DNA of 37,740 nt from Candidatus Rifleibacteriota bacterium (GTDB lineage: Bacteria; Muiribacteriota; Ozemobacteria; Ozemobacterales; Ozemobacteraceae), in NCBI GenBank assembly GCA_905236675.1, contig CAJOND010000042.1:1-37740 (forward strand), given 5' to 3'. Below are positions 15,747-23,707 of this stretch, one piece after another. The first letter of the stretch is position 1, and each line of letters begins with the position of its first letter. The position numbers and the translations under genes were made by a program. Below the pieces are notes generated by a model, which was not told the DNA's origin, did no database searches, and saw only the letters and a program-made list of their open reading frames with translations.

Positions 15747-15775
15747 TTGATTTTATTGCTTTTTTCGGTTAAAAT
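15747..15775 (+). promoter_or_regulatory. Sigma-70 promoter for the symporter gene
   Basis: TTGATT (15747-15752), 17-bp spacer, TAAAAT (15770-15775), about 57 bases before the ATG at 15833. Confidence 0.65.
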
Positions 15776-15832
15776 CATTGCCACAAAAATAATTATTCAT
15801 TTTTTTATTCACAATATTTTTCGAGGCAAGCA

Positions 15833-17251
15833 ATGAATGACGATAACAACCAATCTGCCAACAGAGCACATTGGTCATCTACTTTTGGTTTTATAATGGC
15901 GGCTGCAGGTTCTGCCGTTGGTTTAGGTAATCTTTGGAAATTCCCATATCTAGTAGGACAAAACGGTGGAAGTGCTTTTATTGTCATTTATGCTATTTTG
16001 TTGGTTTTTATAGGTGTTCCCTTAGTAATTGCTGAAATCACTATAGGAAGATTCGGACAATTAAATCCTGTTGGCTCATATGGCTTGATTTCTCCAAGAC
16101 TTAAATGGGTTGGAGCAATGGGTCTGGTTACTGGTTTTATTCTGTTGTCTTTTTATCCTGTCGTTGGAGGTTGGATTTTATACTATCTGTATCATAGTTT
16201 TGTTGCTTTTGGTGAAAATCCTGATTATGCAAAAATCTTTACAGAATATACTTCTGACCCTTATTGGCCTTGTATAACTTTATTAATATTTTCATTGATG
16301 AATTATATTATTGTTGCCTTAGGAGTTGAAAAAGGAATTGAAAAATATTCTAAAATTATGATGCCTGCATTGCTGGTTATTTTAATTGTTGTGGCAATAA
16401 GAACCATTACTCTTAAGAATGGTTTGGAAGGCATGAGATTTATATTCCAACCGGATTTTACAAAAGTAACAGGTAAAACAATTCTAGATGCTGTTGGTCA
16501 GGTCTTTTTCTCTTTATCACTGGGAATGGGTGCTCTAATGACTTATGGAAGCTATTTGAGCAAAAAAGATAATCTATTTAAGTCATCAATATCTATTCCT
16601 TTTATAGATACAATTGTGGCATTGTTGGCTACGGTAGCAATAATGCCAGCTGTTTTTGCATTTGGATTTAAACCTACTGCTGGACCAGCTTTAATTTTCA
16701 TTACTTTACCTGCTGTTTTTGATCAAATGCCTATGGGCTCTTTTATTTCAATAATATTTTTTACTCTAATGCTTTTTGCAGCCTTGACTTCATCTATTTC
16801 TATGCTTGAAGGTCTTGTTTCATATATTACAGACAAACGTCACTTAAATAGATTTTGGGCAACCACTCTGGTTTCTGTTGTTATTTTTCTCTTAGGTATT
16901 CCCTGTGCTTTAAGTTTTGGTAAACTAAGCAACATTACTATATTTTCTGGAAAATCAATATTTGATTCTATGGATTTTTTAGCTTCAAATATACTTCTTC
17001 CTTTCGGAGGAATAATGCTTGCTATATGTGTAGGCTGGATATGGGATGGCGGCTTAAGATATGAAACTATAATAGTCAGAAATCAAAAGGGTAATCCTGA
17101 TGTTGTAACAAATGGCTATGTTTTCAATACTTGCTTAAAAGAAATTACAAACCATGGAACCTTAAATTTCCCATTTATGTCCGCTTGGATATTCATAATA
17201 AAATGGGTAGCTCCAATTGTTGTTTTTACAATATTTATAGATAATTTATAG
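15833..17251 (+). CDS. Sodium-dependent transporter, NSS (SLC6) family
   Basis: A 472-residue inner-membrane symporter of the neurotransmitter:sodium symporter family, related to LeuT and MhsT, importing an amino acid or similar solute with sodium. The diagnostic first helix is complete: GFIMAAAGSAVGLGNLWKFPY (about residues 18-38). Then follow NGGSAFIVIY and LVIAEITIGR, and the sixth-helix region QVFFSLSLGMGALMTYGSYL. About eleven or twelve membrane spans can be seen. The length fits the bacterial family. A GAGG site precedes the ATG and a promoter lies at 15747-15775. Substrate cannot be read from sequence. The next gene's -10 box starts eight bases after its stop. Confidence 0.95.
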   Translation: MNDDNNQSANRAHWSSTFGFIMAAAGSAVGLGNLWKFPYLVGQNGGSAFIVIYAILLVFIGVPLVIAEITIGRFGQLNPVGSYGLISPRLKWVGAMGLVTGFILLSFYPVVGGWILYYLYHSFVAFGENPDYAKIFTEYTSDPYWPCITLLIFSLMNYIIVALGVEKGIEKYSKIMMPALLVILIVVAIRTITLKNGLEGMRFIFQPDFTKVTGKTILDAVGQVFFSLSLGMGALMTYGSYLSKKDNLFKSSISIPFIDTIVALLATVAIMPAVFAFGFKPTAGPALIFITLPAVFDQMPMGSFISIIFFTLMLFAALTSSISMLEGLVSYITDKRHLNRFWATTLVSVVIFLLGIPCALSFGKLSNITIFSGKSIFDSMDFLASNILLPFGGIMLAICVGWIWDGGLRYETIIVRNQKGNPDVVTNGYVFNTCLKEITNHGTLNFPFMSAWIFIIKWVAPIVVFTIFIDNL

Positions 17252-17259
17252 TATGCATA

Positions 17260-17268
17260 TGCTATAAT
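17260..17268 (+). promoter_or_regulatory. Extended -10 promoter giving a leaderless mRNA
   Basis: TGCTATAAT at 17260-17268, a perfect TGnTATAAT. The ATG at 17275 is seven bases after its last T, just where transcription should begin. There is no Shine-Dalgarno and no clear -35. Confidence 0.65.
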
Positions 17269-17274
17269 TATACT

Positions 17275-19029
17275 ATGAACAATATTGATACCGACTCTTC
17301 CGACAATGAAACTTCTATAAAAGAAAATGAAGTTTCAAAACAAGAATCTTCATCTAATGAACTAGATGAGAAAGTTAGTGATTTATCATCCCTTGAAAAT
17401 ACAGATAAACCAAGAAATAAAGTATTGCAAAAGGTTTCTGCAGTTATTTTAGTAATTGCACTTGTTTTGTTGGTTGTAATCATTGAAGATGAAGTTAGTG
17501 GGAAAAACAGATTAAAAAATATTTTTTTATTGTTACAGAAAAAAATTGTAACTTTAATTCATCGTGATGAAGATGCTAAAAAATATCATGATTATTTATA
17601 TTCTTTAAATGTTAAAAACAATGAAAATTTAGATGTATATAAAAATAATAAACAAGATAATGAAAAAGAAGCAATAAATAATGAAACATCTGTAACCAGA
17701 AAGCCAAGGCAAATTTCAGAAAATTCCGAAGAGTTTTATCGAGATATAATTGATTATGATTATATGACTGAAGAACAGCTTATAGAAGCTATTGATAATG
17801 ATTTCCAAAGAGATTGCAGTTATTATAATCAAGATTCACCTGTAGATTCAATGGTTGTAAAGCCTTTTGTCACCAAAATTGCAATAGACAAAGGATACGA
17901 TAATCTGATGGAAAAACTATGTAAAACAGATTGTCATCCGAAAAATGACCTTTCAAAATTTAACACTTTGGATACTTTGCCTTACGCTACAGAACAAAAC
18001 AGCATAAAATGTTTAGAAGTTCTTTTAAAAAATGGTGCAGATTTAAAGAAGGAACAAGAAAATGGTAAAAACTTGCTTCATTCTGCTGCTCAAGCTGGTA
18101 ATATTCTCTTTGCTAAAAAATTATTAAATAATGGAATACCCATAAACAAAGAAACTGAGGATAAAAAAACACCGCTTTATTATGCTGTTAAAAACAACAG
18201 GCATGATATGGCACTTTTCCTTGTAAACTGTGGAGCAAAAAGAGATAAGAACCTTAGAAACGAAACAAAAGACTATAATATGATGAAATTTCTTGAAAAT
18301 GGTGAACCATTATGGGGAAATACTGAAATACAGCCAGAAGATATCGAATGGCAAGAAGCTTATGGTTACATAAAAGAAGGAAATCTGGATGAACTAAAAA
18401 AGTTGGTGGAATCAGGAAAAGACTTGTCTAAAATGAGGATAGGAGGAGAACCTGCACCTTGTATTGCTGCTACTTATCATCAATATGCTATTCTAGAATA
18501 TTTGATACATCAATATGATTGTAAAAATCTTGTAGACGCAAAAACTGGGAGAAATGCCCTGCATTATGCGGCTAAACAAGCTGATGTGAAAATGGTTGAC
18601 TTACTTCTGCTTAATGGGTTTGATGCTAACTCTAAAGATCTATATGATTACACTCCTTTGCATCATTCTGTATATAATAATTCTCCAGATTGCTTGAAGT
18701 TTTTATTGCATCACGGAGCTGATCCAGACCGGTTGAATTTGAAAAAACAAAGCCCTTTGCATTTGGCTATTATGAGTGAAAACATTGCTGCAACACAGCT
18801 TTTTTTAGAAGAAGGAGCAAATTTAAATATTCAAGACTTTGAAGGTAATACTGTTCTGCATTATGTTGCCAAATATTCTTCAAATAAAAAGGTATTAGAT
18901 ATTTTATATAATTATAGGAATAAATTTGATTTAAATATAAAAAATAATGAAAACAAAACGCCTCGAAACATTAATGATATAGATCCTTTTGATTATTATG
19001 AAAAGAATCGTAATATGCTTAAATATTAA
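17275..19029 (+). CDS. Membrane-anchored ankyrin-repeat protein
   Basis: A 584-residue protein with an acidic, Ser-rich N-terminal tail (1-45), one membrane span at about 52-70 (KVSAVILVIALVLLVVIIE), a charged linker to about 200, and ankyrin repeats in two blocks. Block one is about 235-325 (CLEVLLKNGADLKKEQENGK, LLHSAAQAGNILFAKKLL, TPLYYAVKNNRHDMALFLV). Block two is about 365-570 (ALHYAAKQADVKMVDLLLLN, TPLHHSVYNNSPDCLKFLLH, SPLHLAIMSENIAATQLFLE). Ankyrin repeats bind partner proteins, so this is likely a scaffold at the membrane. Topology is uncertain: the acidic tail ahead of the span and the basic residues after it (SGKNRLKN) would favour repeats in the cytoplasm. Codon use matches its neighbours, giving no sign of recent transfer. 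Confidence 0.88.
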   Translation: MNNIDTDSSDNETSIKENEVSKQESSSNELDEKVSDLSSLENTDKPRNKVLQKVSAVILVIALVLLVVIIEDEVSGKNRLKNIFLLLQKKIVTLIHRDEDAKKYHDYLYSLNVKNNENLDVYKNNKQDNEKEAINNETSVTRKPRQISENSEEFYRDIIDYDYMTEEQLIEAIDNDFQRDCSYYNQDSPVDSMVVKPFVTKIAIDKGYDNLMEKLCKTDCHPKNDLSKFNTLDTLPYATEQNSIKCLEVLLKNGADLKKEQENGKNLLHSAAQAGNILFAKKLLNNGIPINKETEDKKTPLYYAVKNNRHDMALFLVNCGAKRDKNLRNETKDYNMMKFLENGEPLWGNTEIQPEDIEWQEAYGYIKEGNLDELKKLVESGKDLSKMRIGGEPAPCIAATYHQYAILEYLIHQYDCKNLVDAKTGRNALHYAAKQADVKMVDLLLLNGFDANSKDLYDYTPLHHSVYNNSPDCLKFLLHHGADPDRLNLKKQSPLHLAIMSENIAATQLFLEEGANLNIQDFEGNTVLHYVAKYSSNKKVLDILYNYRNKFDLNIKNNENKTPRNINDIDPFDYYEKNRNMLKY

Positions 19030-19050
19030 AAACCAAATTTGTTGAGATTC

Positions 19051-19079
19051 TTGAAGCAAAGCAACAATAATGCTAAAAT
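19051..19079 (+). promoter_or_regulatory. Sigma-70 promoter
   Basis: TTGAAG (19051-19056), 17-bp spacer, TAAAAT (19074-19079) with TGC just before the -10. It leaves about 30 leader bases before the TTG start at 19116. Confidence 0.65.
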
Positions 19080-19115
19080 AGTCTTTACTGATATGGCATA
19101 AAAGAGGAAAACCTT

Positions 19116-20417
19116 TTGAAATTCTTGGCTTTAGTAAAAGAAAAACTATTTACTTTTGTTTATATTGTTTTTATAACAGCAATTGTTTTATATGTACCGC
19201 TTAAAGTTCTATCTTATGGTTGGTCACCAAATTATGCAATGTTATTAAGTTCTACTTTTACTAAAAGTAATGTTATGCCTGTAGACAAAGAAATAATTAA
19301 AGAAAGTGTGAAAATAAACAAACCAATATATTATTTAAATTATTCTATAAACAAAGAAGAAAATTTAGTGGGTATAGTTATCCTTGTTTTCGTTTTTTTT
19401 AATATAATAGGAATATGTTTAACATCAAAACCTGTTATTTGGTTTGCGGCAATGACTTTTTTAATGCTTACAAACGGTAAATTTATTATACGTATTTTGA
19501 ATTGTTCTCCTCAAATATTGTTTTCAATGCTTTTAATGACTGTTATTCCTATTTTTTACAAGAGTATTAAAGAATACCCAAAAATAAGTTCTTTTTTTCT
19601 TGTTATATATGTTTTTTTGTTGCGTGCTTTATTCCCTCCAGAAATATATTTTATTGATAATATAAATGTCGATTATAAATACTTTTGGAATGTTCCCTTT
19701 TCAGATTTGATTCCTTTATTAACTGAAAATGCCTGGGTGTTTTATGTTCCTTTTATTATATTGCTTATTTCATATAAGAAGAAAACCAGTTTTCTAAGCC
19801 AGTTAGATGATTCACTGCTTTTTTCTGCACTATTTCTTCAATTATTTATAAATTTAGGTTTCTTAGATTTGGCATTATATAGAGATACAATAGTTTTGAT
19901 ATGGGTTTCTGAAAAAATATATGAAATAATAAAACTGACTTCTTGTTTTAAAAAACCTAGAGTTAAATATGCTTTAAGTTTATTCGTTTTTACTTCTTTT
20001 GTTCTTGTTGCTACTCATGATGGATTGGGCAGATTCTCCAAGCATTGTATTGAACATATGCCTATAGATTTTTCAATGAATGAATTAAAAGATTGGGCTC
20101 CAGAACCTGGTGGAATAATATATAACGATGATGCAGAATTTGCTATCTCTCAATATTATTTTAATCCTGATGCAAATTACTCTTATATTTATTTCAATTC
20201 TTTTTCTTTGTTTAAATGGGAAAAAGCAAACATTTTGAATATTAAACGAATGTTGAATAACAAAGTTATGCCTTTGCCTGATTATTATGAAGATTGGGTT
20301 GAACAAATGAAACCTGCCGACCGACTTATTACATCCGTAAAAATTAAAGGTCTTGAAAAAATAGAATGGTTGCAATGTGGACGTAAACGTTGGATAGGAC
20401 GTAAAAAATACATTTAA
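19116..20417 (+). CDS. Polytopic membrane protein, GT-C-like architecture
   Basis: A 433-residue protein I cannot assign to a family. About nine hydrophobic spans cover residues 10-310 (for example FTFVYIVFITAIVLYVPL, LVGIVILVFVFFNIIGICL, YALSLFVFTSFVLVATHDGL). A soluble C-terminal part of about 120 residues follows (ELKDWAPEPGGIIYNDDAEF), probably periplasmic. Many spans then a soluble tail is the shape of GT-C lipid-linked glycosyltransferases, but I see no clear catalytic motif. The start is TTG at 19116, chosen because AGAGGAAAA lies at the right distance ahead and no ATG fits. It follows the ankyrin gene by 86 bases and has its own promoter. Confidence 0.75.
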   Translation: MKFLALVKEKLFTFVYIVFITAIVLYVPLKVLSYGWSPNYAMLLSSTFTKSNVMPVDKEIIKESVKINKPIYYLNYSINKEENLVGIVILVFVFFNIIGICLTSKPVIWFAAMTFLMLTNGKFIIRILNCSPQILFSMLLMTVIPIFYKSIKEYPKISSFFLVIYVFLLRALFPPEIYFIDNINVDYKYFWNVPFSDLIPLLTENAWVFYVPFIILLISYKKKTSFLSQLDDSLLFSALFLQLFINLGFLDLALYRDTIVLIWVSEKIYEIIKLTSCFKKPRVKYALSLFVFTSFVLVATHDGLGRFSKHCIEHMPIDFSMNELKDWAPEPGGIIYNDDAEFAISQYYFNPDANYSYIYFNSFSLFKWEKANILNIKRMLNNKVMPLPDYYEDWVEQMKPADRLITSVKIKGLEKIEWLQCGRKRWIGRKKYI

Positions 20418-20437
20418 CATCTTTTAAGTAGCAAATG

Positions 20438-20446
20438 TGATATAAT
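20438..20446 (+). promoter_or_regulatory. Extended -10 promoter
   Basis: TGATATAAT (20438-20446), a TGnTATAAT box without a good -35, about 35 bases before the ATG at 20482. It probably drives the dipeptidase and nucleotidase genes together. Confidence 0.55.
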
Positions 20447-20481
20447 TATCTATATTGTTATTATCAATAAGGGAGTTAGAA

Positions 20482-21957
20482 ATGGCTAAAACCGCAGAAA
20501 CAAAATCTTATAAAATGGATACAAATACGAAAAATGTTATCAGTTTTTTTGAACAGATAAGTAAAGTTCCTCGTGGTTCTGGTAATGAAGCTGGAATCCG
20601 TGAATTTATGGCTGACTGGGCAAATAAAAACAAATTTGAAACAAAAATAGATAAAACTGGAAATCTGTTAATAAAAGTTCCTGCAACTAAAGGCATGGAA
20701 AATAAACCAACAATAGTTCTCCAAGGTCATCTTGACATGGTTTGTGAAAAAACTCCTGACTCCAATCATGATTTTTCAAAAGATCCAATAAAAACTATTA
20801 TTGAAGGGGAATGGCTTAGAGCAGATAATACTACTCTGGGCGCTGATGATGGTGTGGCTTTGGCAATTTCCATGGCATTAGTTACAGATTCTTCTGTTAA
20901 GCACCCACCTTTAGAACTTTTGTTCACTGTAGACGAAGAAAGAGGTCTTACTGGAGCAAATGGGTTGGAAGAAAACTTTTTAACTGGTAAATACCTTATA
21001 AACTTAGACTCTGAAAATGAAGGCGTATTTACTATTGGCTGTGCTGGTGGCAAAGATACTCATATGGCTCTAGATCTAGAATATGACGAAGTTCCAAATG
21101 ATTATATGCCATTTTTAATGAAGATAAAGGGTTGTACTGGTGGTCATTCTGGAGAAAACATCCATTGTGAACGAGCAAATGCAATAAGAGTTTTGGCAAG
21201 AATTTTACAAAATTTAGCAGAAATCAGTGATATAAGAATTATCAATATTCATGGTGGTTCTGCTCACAATGCTATTCCTCGTGATTGTGAAGCTACATTT
21301 TTTGCTCCTATAGCTGATAAAGAAGAAATAGAAAACATGGCAAGAAATATGGCTGTAACAGTAAAGAGCGAATTTACCGAAACAGATCCTAATATTTTAT
21401 TGGTTTTAGATGAAGGTTTTGAACCAGAAGACAGACGTGCCATGCTTTCATGGCTCAGTGTCAAAGTTTTAGACTTCTTGAGAGCTATTCCTCATGGGGT
21501 AGCTAGCACTATAAAGAGATTGAATTTAACAGAAACTTCTTCTAATCTTGCAATAGTCAAAGTTGTTGAAGGACAGTTACTTGTTCAGACAAGCCAGAGA
21601 AGTAGTGTTATAAGTCGTCGAGATGCTATTACTTCTAGGGTTGAATCTGTTGGCAGACTAGCTGGTGCTCATGTCTGGAGTGGAAATGGATATGTTCCAT
21701 GGCAGCCAAATTTTGATTCTAACTTAGTTAAACAATGTCAGGAAATATATAGAAAACTATTTAAAACAGATCCAAAAGTTGTTACTATTCATGCTGGTCT
21801 TGAATGTGGAATAATTGGTGACAAGCATCCTGGTATGGAAATGATTTCTATCGGACCAGATGCTGAAGGTATACATTCTCCTACAGAAAGACTATATTTG
21901 CCGTCAGTTGGCAAAGTATATGAACTGGTTGCTGCATTTTTGGCTAATTTGAAATAA
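20482..21957 (+). CDS. pepD: Aminoacyl-histidine dipeptidase (PepD, M20C)
   Basis: A 491-residue cytoplasmic zinc dipeptidase of family M20C, which splits Xaa-His and other dipeptides. Metal-site and catalytic motifs are present: QGHLDMVCEK (His, Asp), LGADDGVALA (bridging Asp), TVDEERGLTGA (catalytic Glu pair) and HAGLECGIIG near the end. The dimerisation (lid) domain lies in the middle. Length agrees with Escherichia coli PepD (485). A TTG at 20455 would add nine residues, but the ATG at 20482 has GGGAG seven bases upstream (20471-20475) and is the better start. It is followed after 28 bases by a secreted nucleotidase gene. Confidence 0.93.
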   Translation: MAKTAETKSYKMDTNTKNVISFFEQISKVPRGSGNEAGIREFMADWANKNKFETKIDKTGNLLIKVPATKGMENKPTIVLQGHLDMVCEKTPDSNHDFSKDPIKTIIEGEWLRADNTTLGADDGVALAISMALVTDSSVKHPPLELLFTVDEERGLTGANGLEENFLTGKYLINLDSENEGVFTIGCAGGKDTHMALDLEYDEVPNDYMPFLMKIKGCTGGHSGENIHCERANAIRVLARILQNLAEISDIRIINIHGGSAHNAIPRDCEATFFAPIADKEEIENMARNMAVTVKSEFTETDPNILLVLDEGFEPEDRRAMLSWLSVKVLDFLRAIPHGVASTIKRLNLTETSSNLAIVKVVEGQLLVQTSQRSSVISRRDAITSRVESVGRLAGAHVWSGNGYVPWQPNFDSNLVKQCQEIYRKLFKTDPKVVTIHAGLECGIIGDKHPGMEMISIGPDAEGIHSPTERLYLPSVGKVYELVAAFLANLK

Positions 21958-21985
21958 AAAAAAGTTCTCAAACAAAGGATAAATA

Positions 21986-23539
21986 ATGTTTAATAGAAAA
22001 AATTATATTGTTTTAATATTGTTTTTAACTGTAATTTTGGGCTTCTCTCCTGCTTTTGCAGATACTAAAGTTACAATACTTCACACAAATGATACTCATG
22101 CTCATCTAATTCCTTTTGATGATCCTGACCATGGAACAAATTGCGGCGGCATTGTTCGTAGAGCGGGTCTTATAGAATTGATAAAAAAAGAAGGGAATAA
22201 TCCATTAATTCTTGATGCTGGTGATATATTCCAAGGAACTACTTTTTTTACTCTTTTTAAAGGTGAAGCAAGTTACAGAACTGCTAAGGCTATTGGTATA
22301 GATGCTACCACCATGGGCAATCACGAACTGGATCTGGGAATAGAACACTTACTTGCCATGCTGGACAAAACCCAATTAAAACTTCTGGCAAGTAATGTTG
22401 TTTGGCCTGATGGGAAGAAACATGTATTTCAACCTTATGCTGTTTTCGTAAGAAATGGCATTAAAATTGGTGTAATTGGAAGAGTTGGTCACGATAACTG
22501 GGGAGATTGCAATATAAAAGTCACGAATAAAATGAAGCTTTTGGATGATATTGAAAATATTCGTGAAACAGCCAAAAGAATCAGACCTTACGTAGATTTA
22601 TTAGTTGTTATATCTCATGCAGAAGTTGAAAACGACAGAAAATTAGCTGCCAGTGTTTCTGAAATAGATATTGTAGTTGGTGGTCATACTCATTCAAAGA
22701 TTATGAAACCAGAACTAATAAAGCATAATGAAAAAGCAGGAAATTACGATAATGGACTTGGCGGAACTCTTTTCACTGAAGCTTATGAATGGGGTCATTA
22801 TCTTGGTCGTGTAGACTTTATTTTTGATGACAATAAAAAAATCAAAAGCTGGGATGGCGGTCTTATAGAAGTCCTTCCAGAACATGAAGCTTATGCACCA
22901 AGACTTGTACAAGATCTTGTAAAGTATTACGATTATAGAAGAATTAAGGCCATAAATAGAGTAATTGCTCATTCAGAAAAAGGCCTACCATACGATAAGA
23001 GTTTAAGAACCAAAAAGATGTGCCCTGCAGGTGTGTTTACTTGTGATAGCTTAAAATATGCTACTAATTCAGATATAGGTATGGTTAATGCCAAAGGAGT
23101 AAGATGTGGAATAGCCGCTGGTGACATCAAAGTTGGCGATATACATACCATGCTTCCATTTGACAACACTGTTGTTGTTGTAACTTTAAAAGGTGATCAG
23201 CTTCAGAAAATGTTTGACCACGCTGCTAAAATATGGGGAAAACAGAGCTCAACCGTATTTTCTGGCGTAACTGGTGAACTTTATGTTGATGAAAATAAAG
23301 CAAAGAATATCAAAGTTAATGGTAAACCGATAGATTTCAACAAAGATTACACTATTGCGGTTACAAGCTTTATTATTGATGGTAATGACGGTGGTGATGT
23401 ATTCTTCGCAAAACCAGTTTCTATAAAAGATTCTGGAATTATTATGAGAGATGCAGTAGTAGAATATATGGAATCTCTAAAAGAAATTCCAACTATTGAT
23501 TATGAACCTCTAAGCATTGTTAAAAGCAATGTTAAGTAA
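21986..23539 (+). CDS. Periplasmic 5'-nucleotidase (UshA/YfkN-like)
   Basis: A 517-residue exported metallophosphoesterase that removes phosphate from nucleotides (and in some homologues hydrolyses UDP-sugars). Residues 1-25 are a signal peptide (YIVLILFLTVILGFSPAFA). The metal site is complete: HTNDTHAH (34-40), DAGDIFQG, TMGNHELDLG, ISHAEVEND and GGHTHSK. The C-terminal substrate domain (5_nucleotid_C) begins near residue 350 with CPAGVFTCDSL and includes MLPFDNTVVVVTLKG and GNDGGDVFF. Length is close to UshA (550). AAAGGAT precedes the ATG. Likely an operon with pepD, together recovering nutrients. Confidence 0.93.
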   Translation: MFNRKNYIVLILFLTVILGFSPAFADTKVTILHTNDTHAHLIPFDDPDHGTNCGGIVRRAGLIELIKKEGNNPLILDAGDIFQGTTFFTLFKGEASYRTAKAIGIDATTMGNHELDLGIEHLLAMLDKTQLKLLASNVVWPDGKKHVFQPYAVFVRNGIKIGVIGRVGHDNWGDCNIKVTNKMKLLDDIENIRETAKRIRPYVDLLVVISHAEVENDRKLAASVSEIDIVVGGHTHSKIMKPELIKHNEKAGNYDNGLGGTLFTEAYEWGHYLGRVDFIFDDNKKIKSWDGGLIEVLPEHEAYAPRLVQDLVKYYDYRRIKAINRVIAHSEKGLPYDKSLRTKKMCPAGVFTCDSLKYATNSDIGMVNAKGVRCGIAAGDIKVGDIHTMLPFDNTVVVVTLKGDQLQKMFDHAAKIWGKQSSTVFSGVTGELYVDENKAKNIKVNGKPIDFNKDYTIAVTSFIIDGNDGGDVFFAKPVSIKDSGIIMRDAVVEYMESLKEIPTIDYEPLSIVKSNVK

Positions 23540-23547
23540 TTTTTAAT

Positions 23548-23653
23548 CAGTCATTGCTAGAATAAGGCATACTTCAAGATTGCTTTTAGCTGGAGTAAAT
23601 ATCTATCAAATTTAGACAGCAATGCAATTCTTGAAGTTAGCAATGGCTGTTTT
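23548..23653 (+). terminator. Long bulged inverted repeat, possible terminator
   Basis: CAGTCATTGCTA (23548-23559) pairs with TAGCAATGGCTG (23638-23649; one T-G pair), and ACTTCAAGATTGC (23571-23583) pairs with GCAATTCTTGAAGT (23624-23637; one bulged base). An 11-base insert (23560-23570) bulges from the left arm; the loop is about 40 bases. Four Ts follow. It is larger and more elaborate than an ordinary terminator, so a structured RNA or a small mobile element is an alternative. Confidence 0.5.
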
Positions 23654-23707
23654 ATAAATGAAAATTATTATCAATAGATTGTCTAGATACTAACAAGAGG
23701 AGTTTGA

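Noticed and set aside
20455..20481. Upstream TTG start for pepD
   Set aside because: It has no ribosome site and would place one between the starts; the ATG at 20482 follows GGGAG at the right distance and matches family length.
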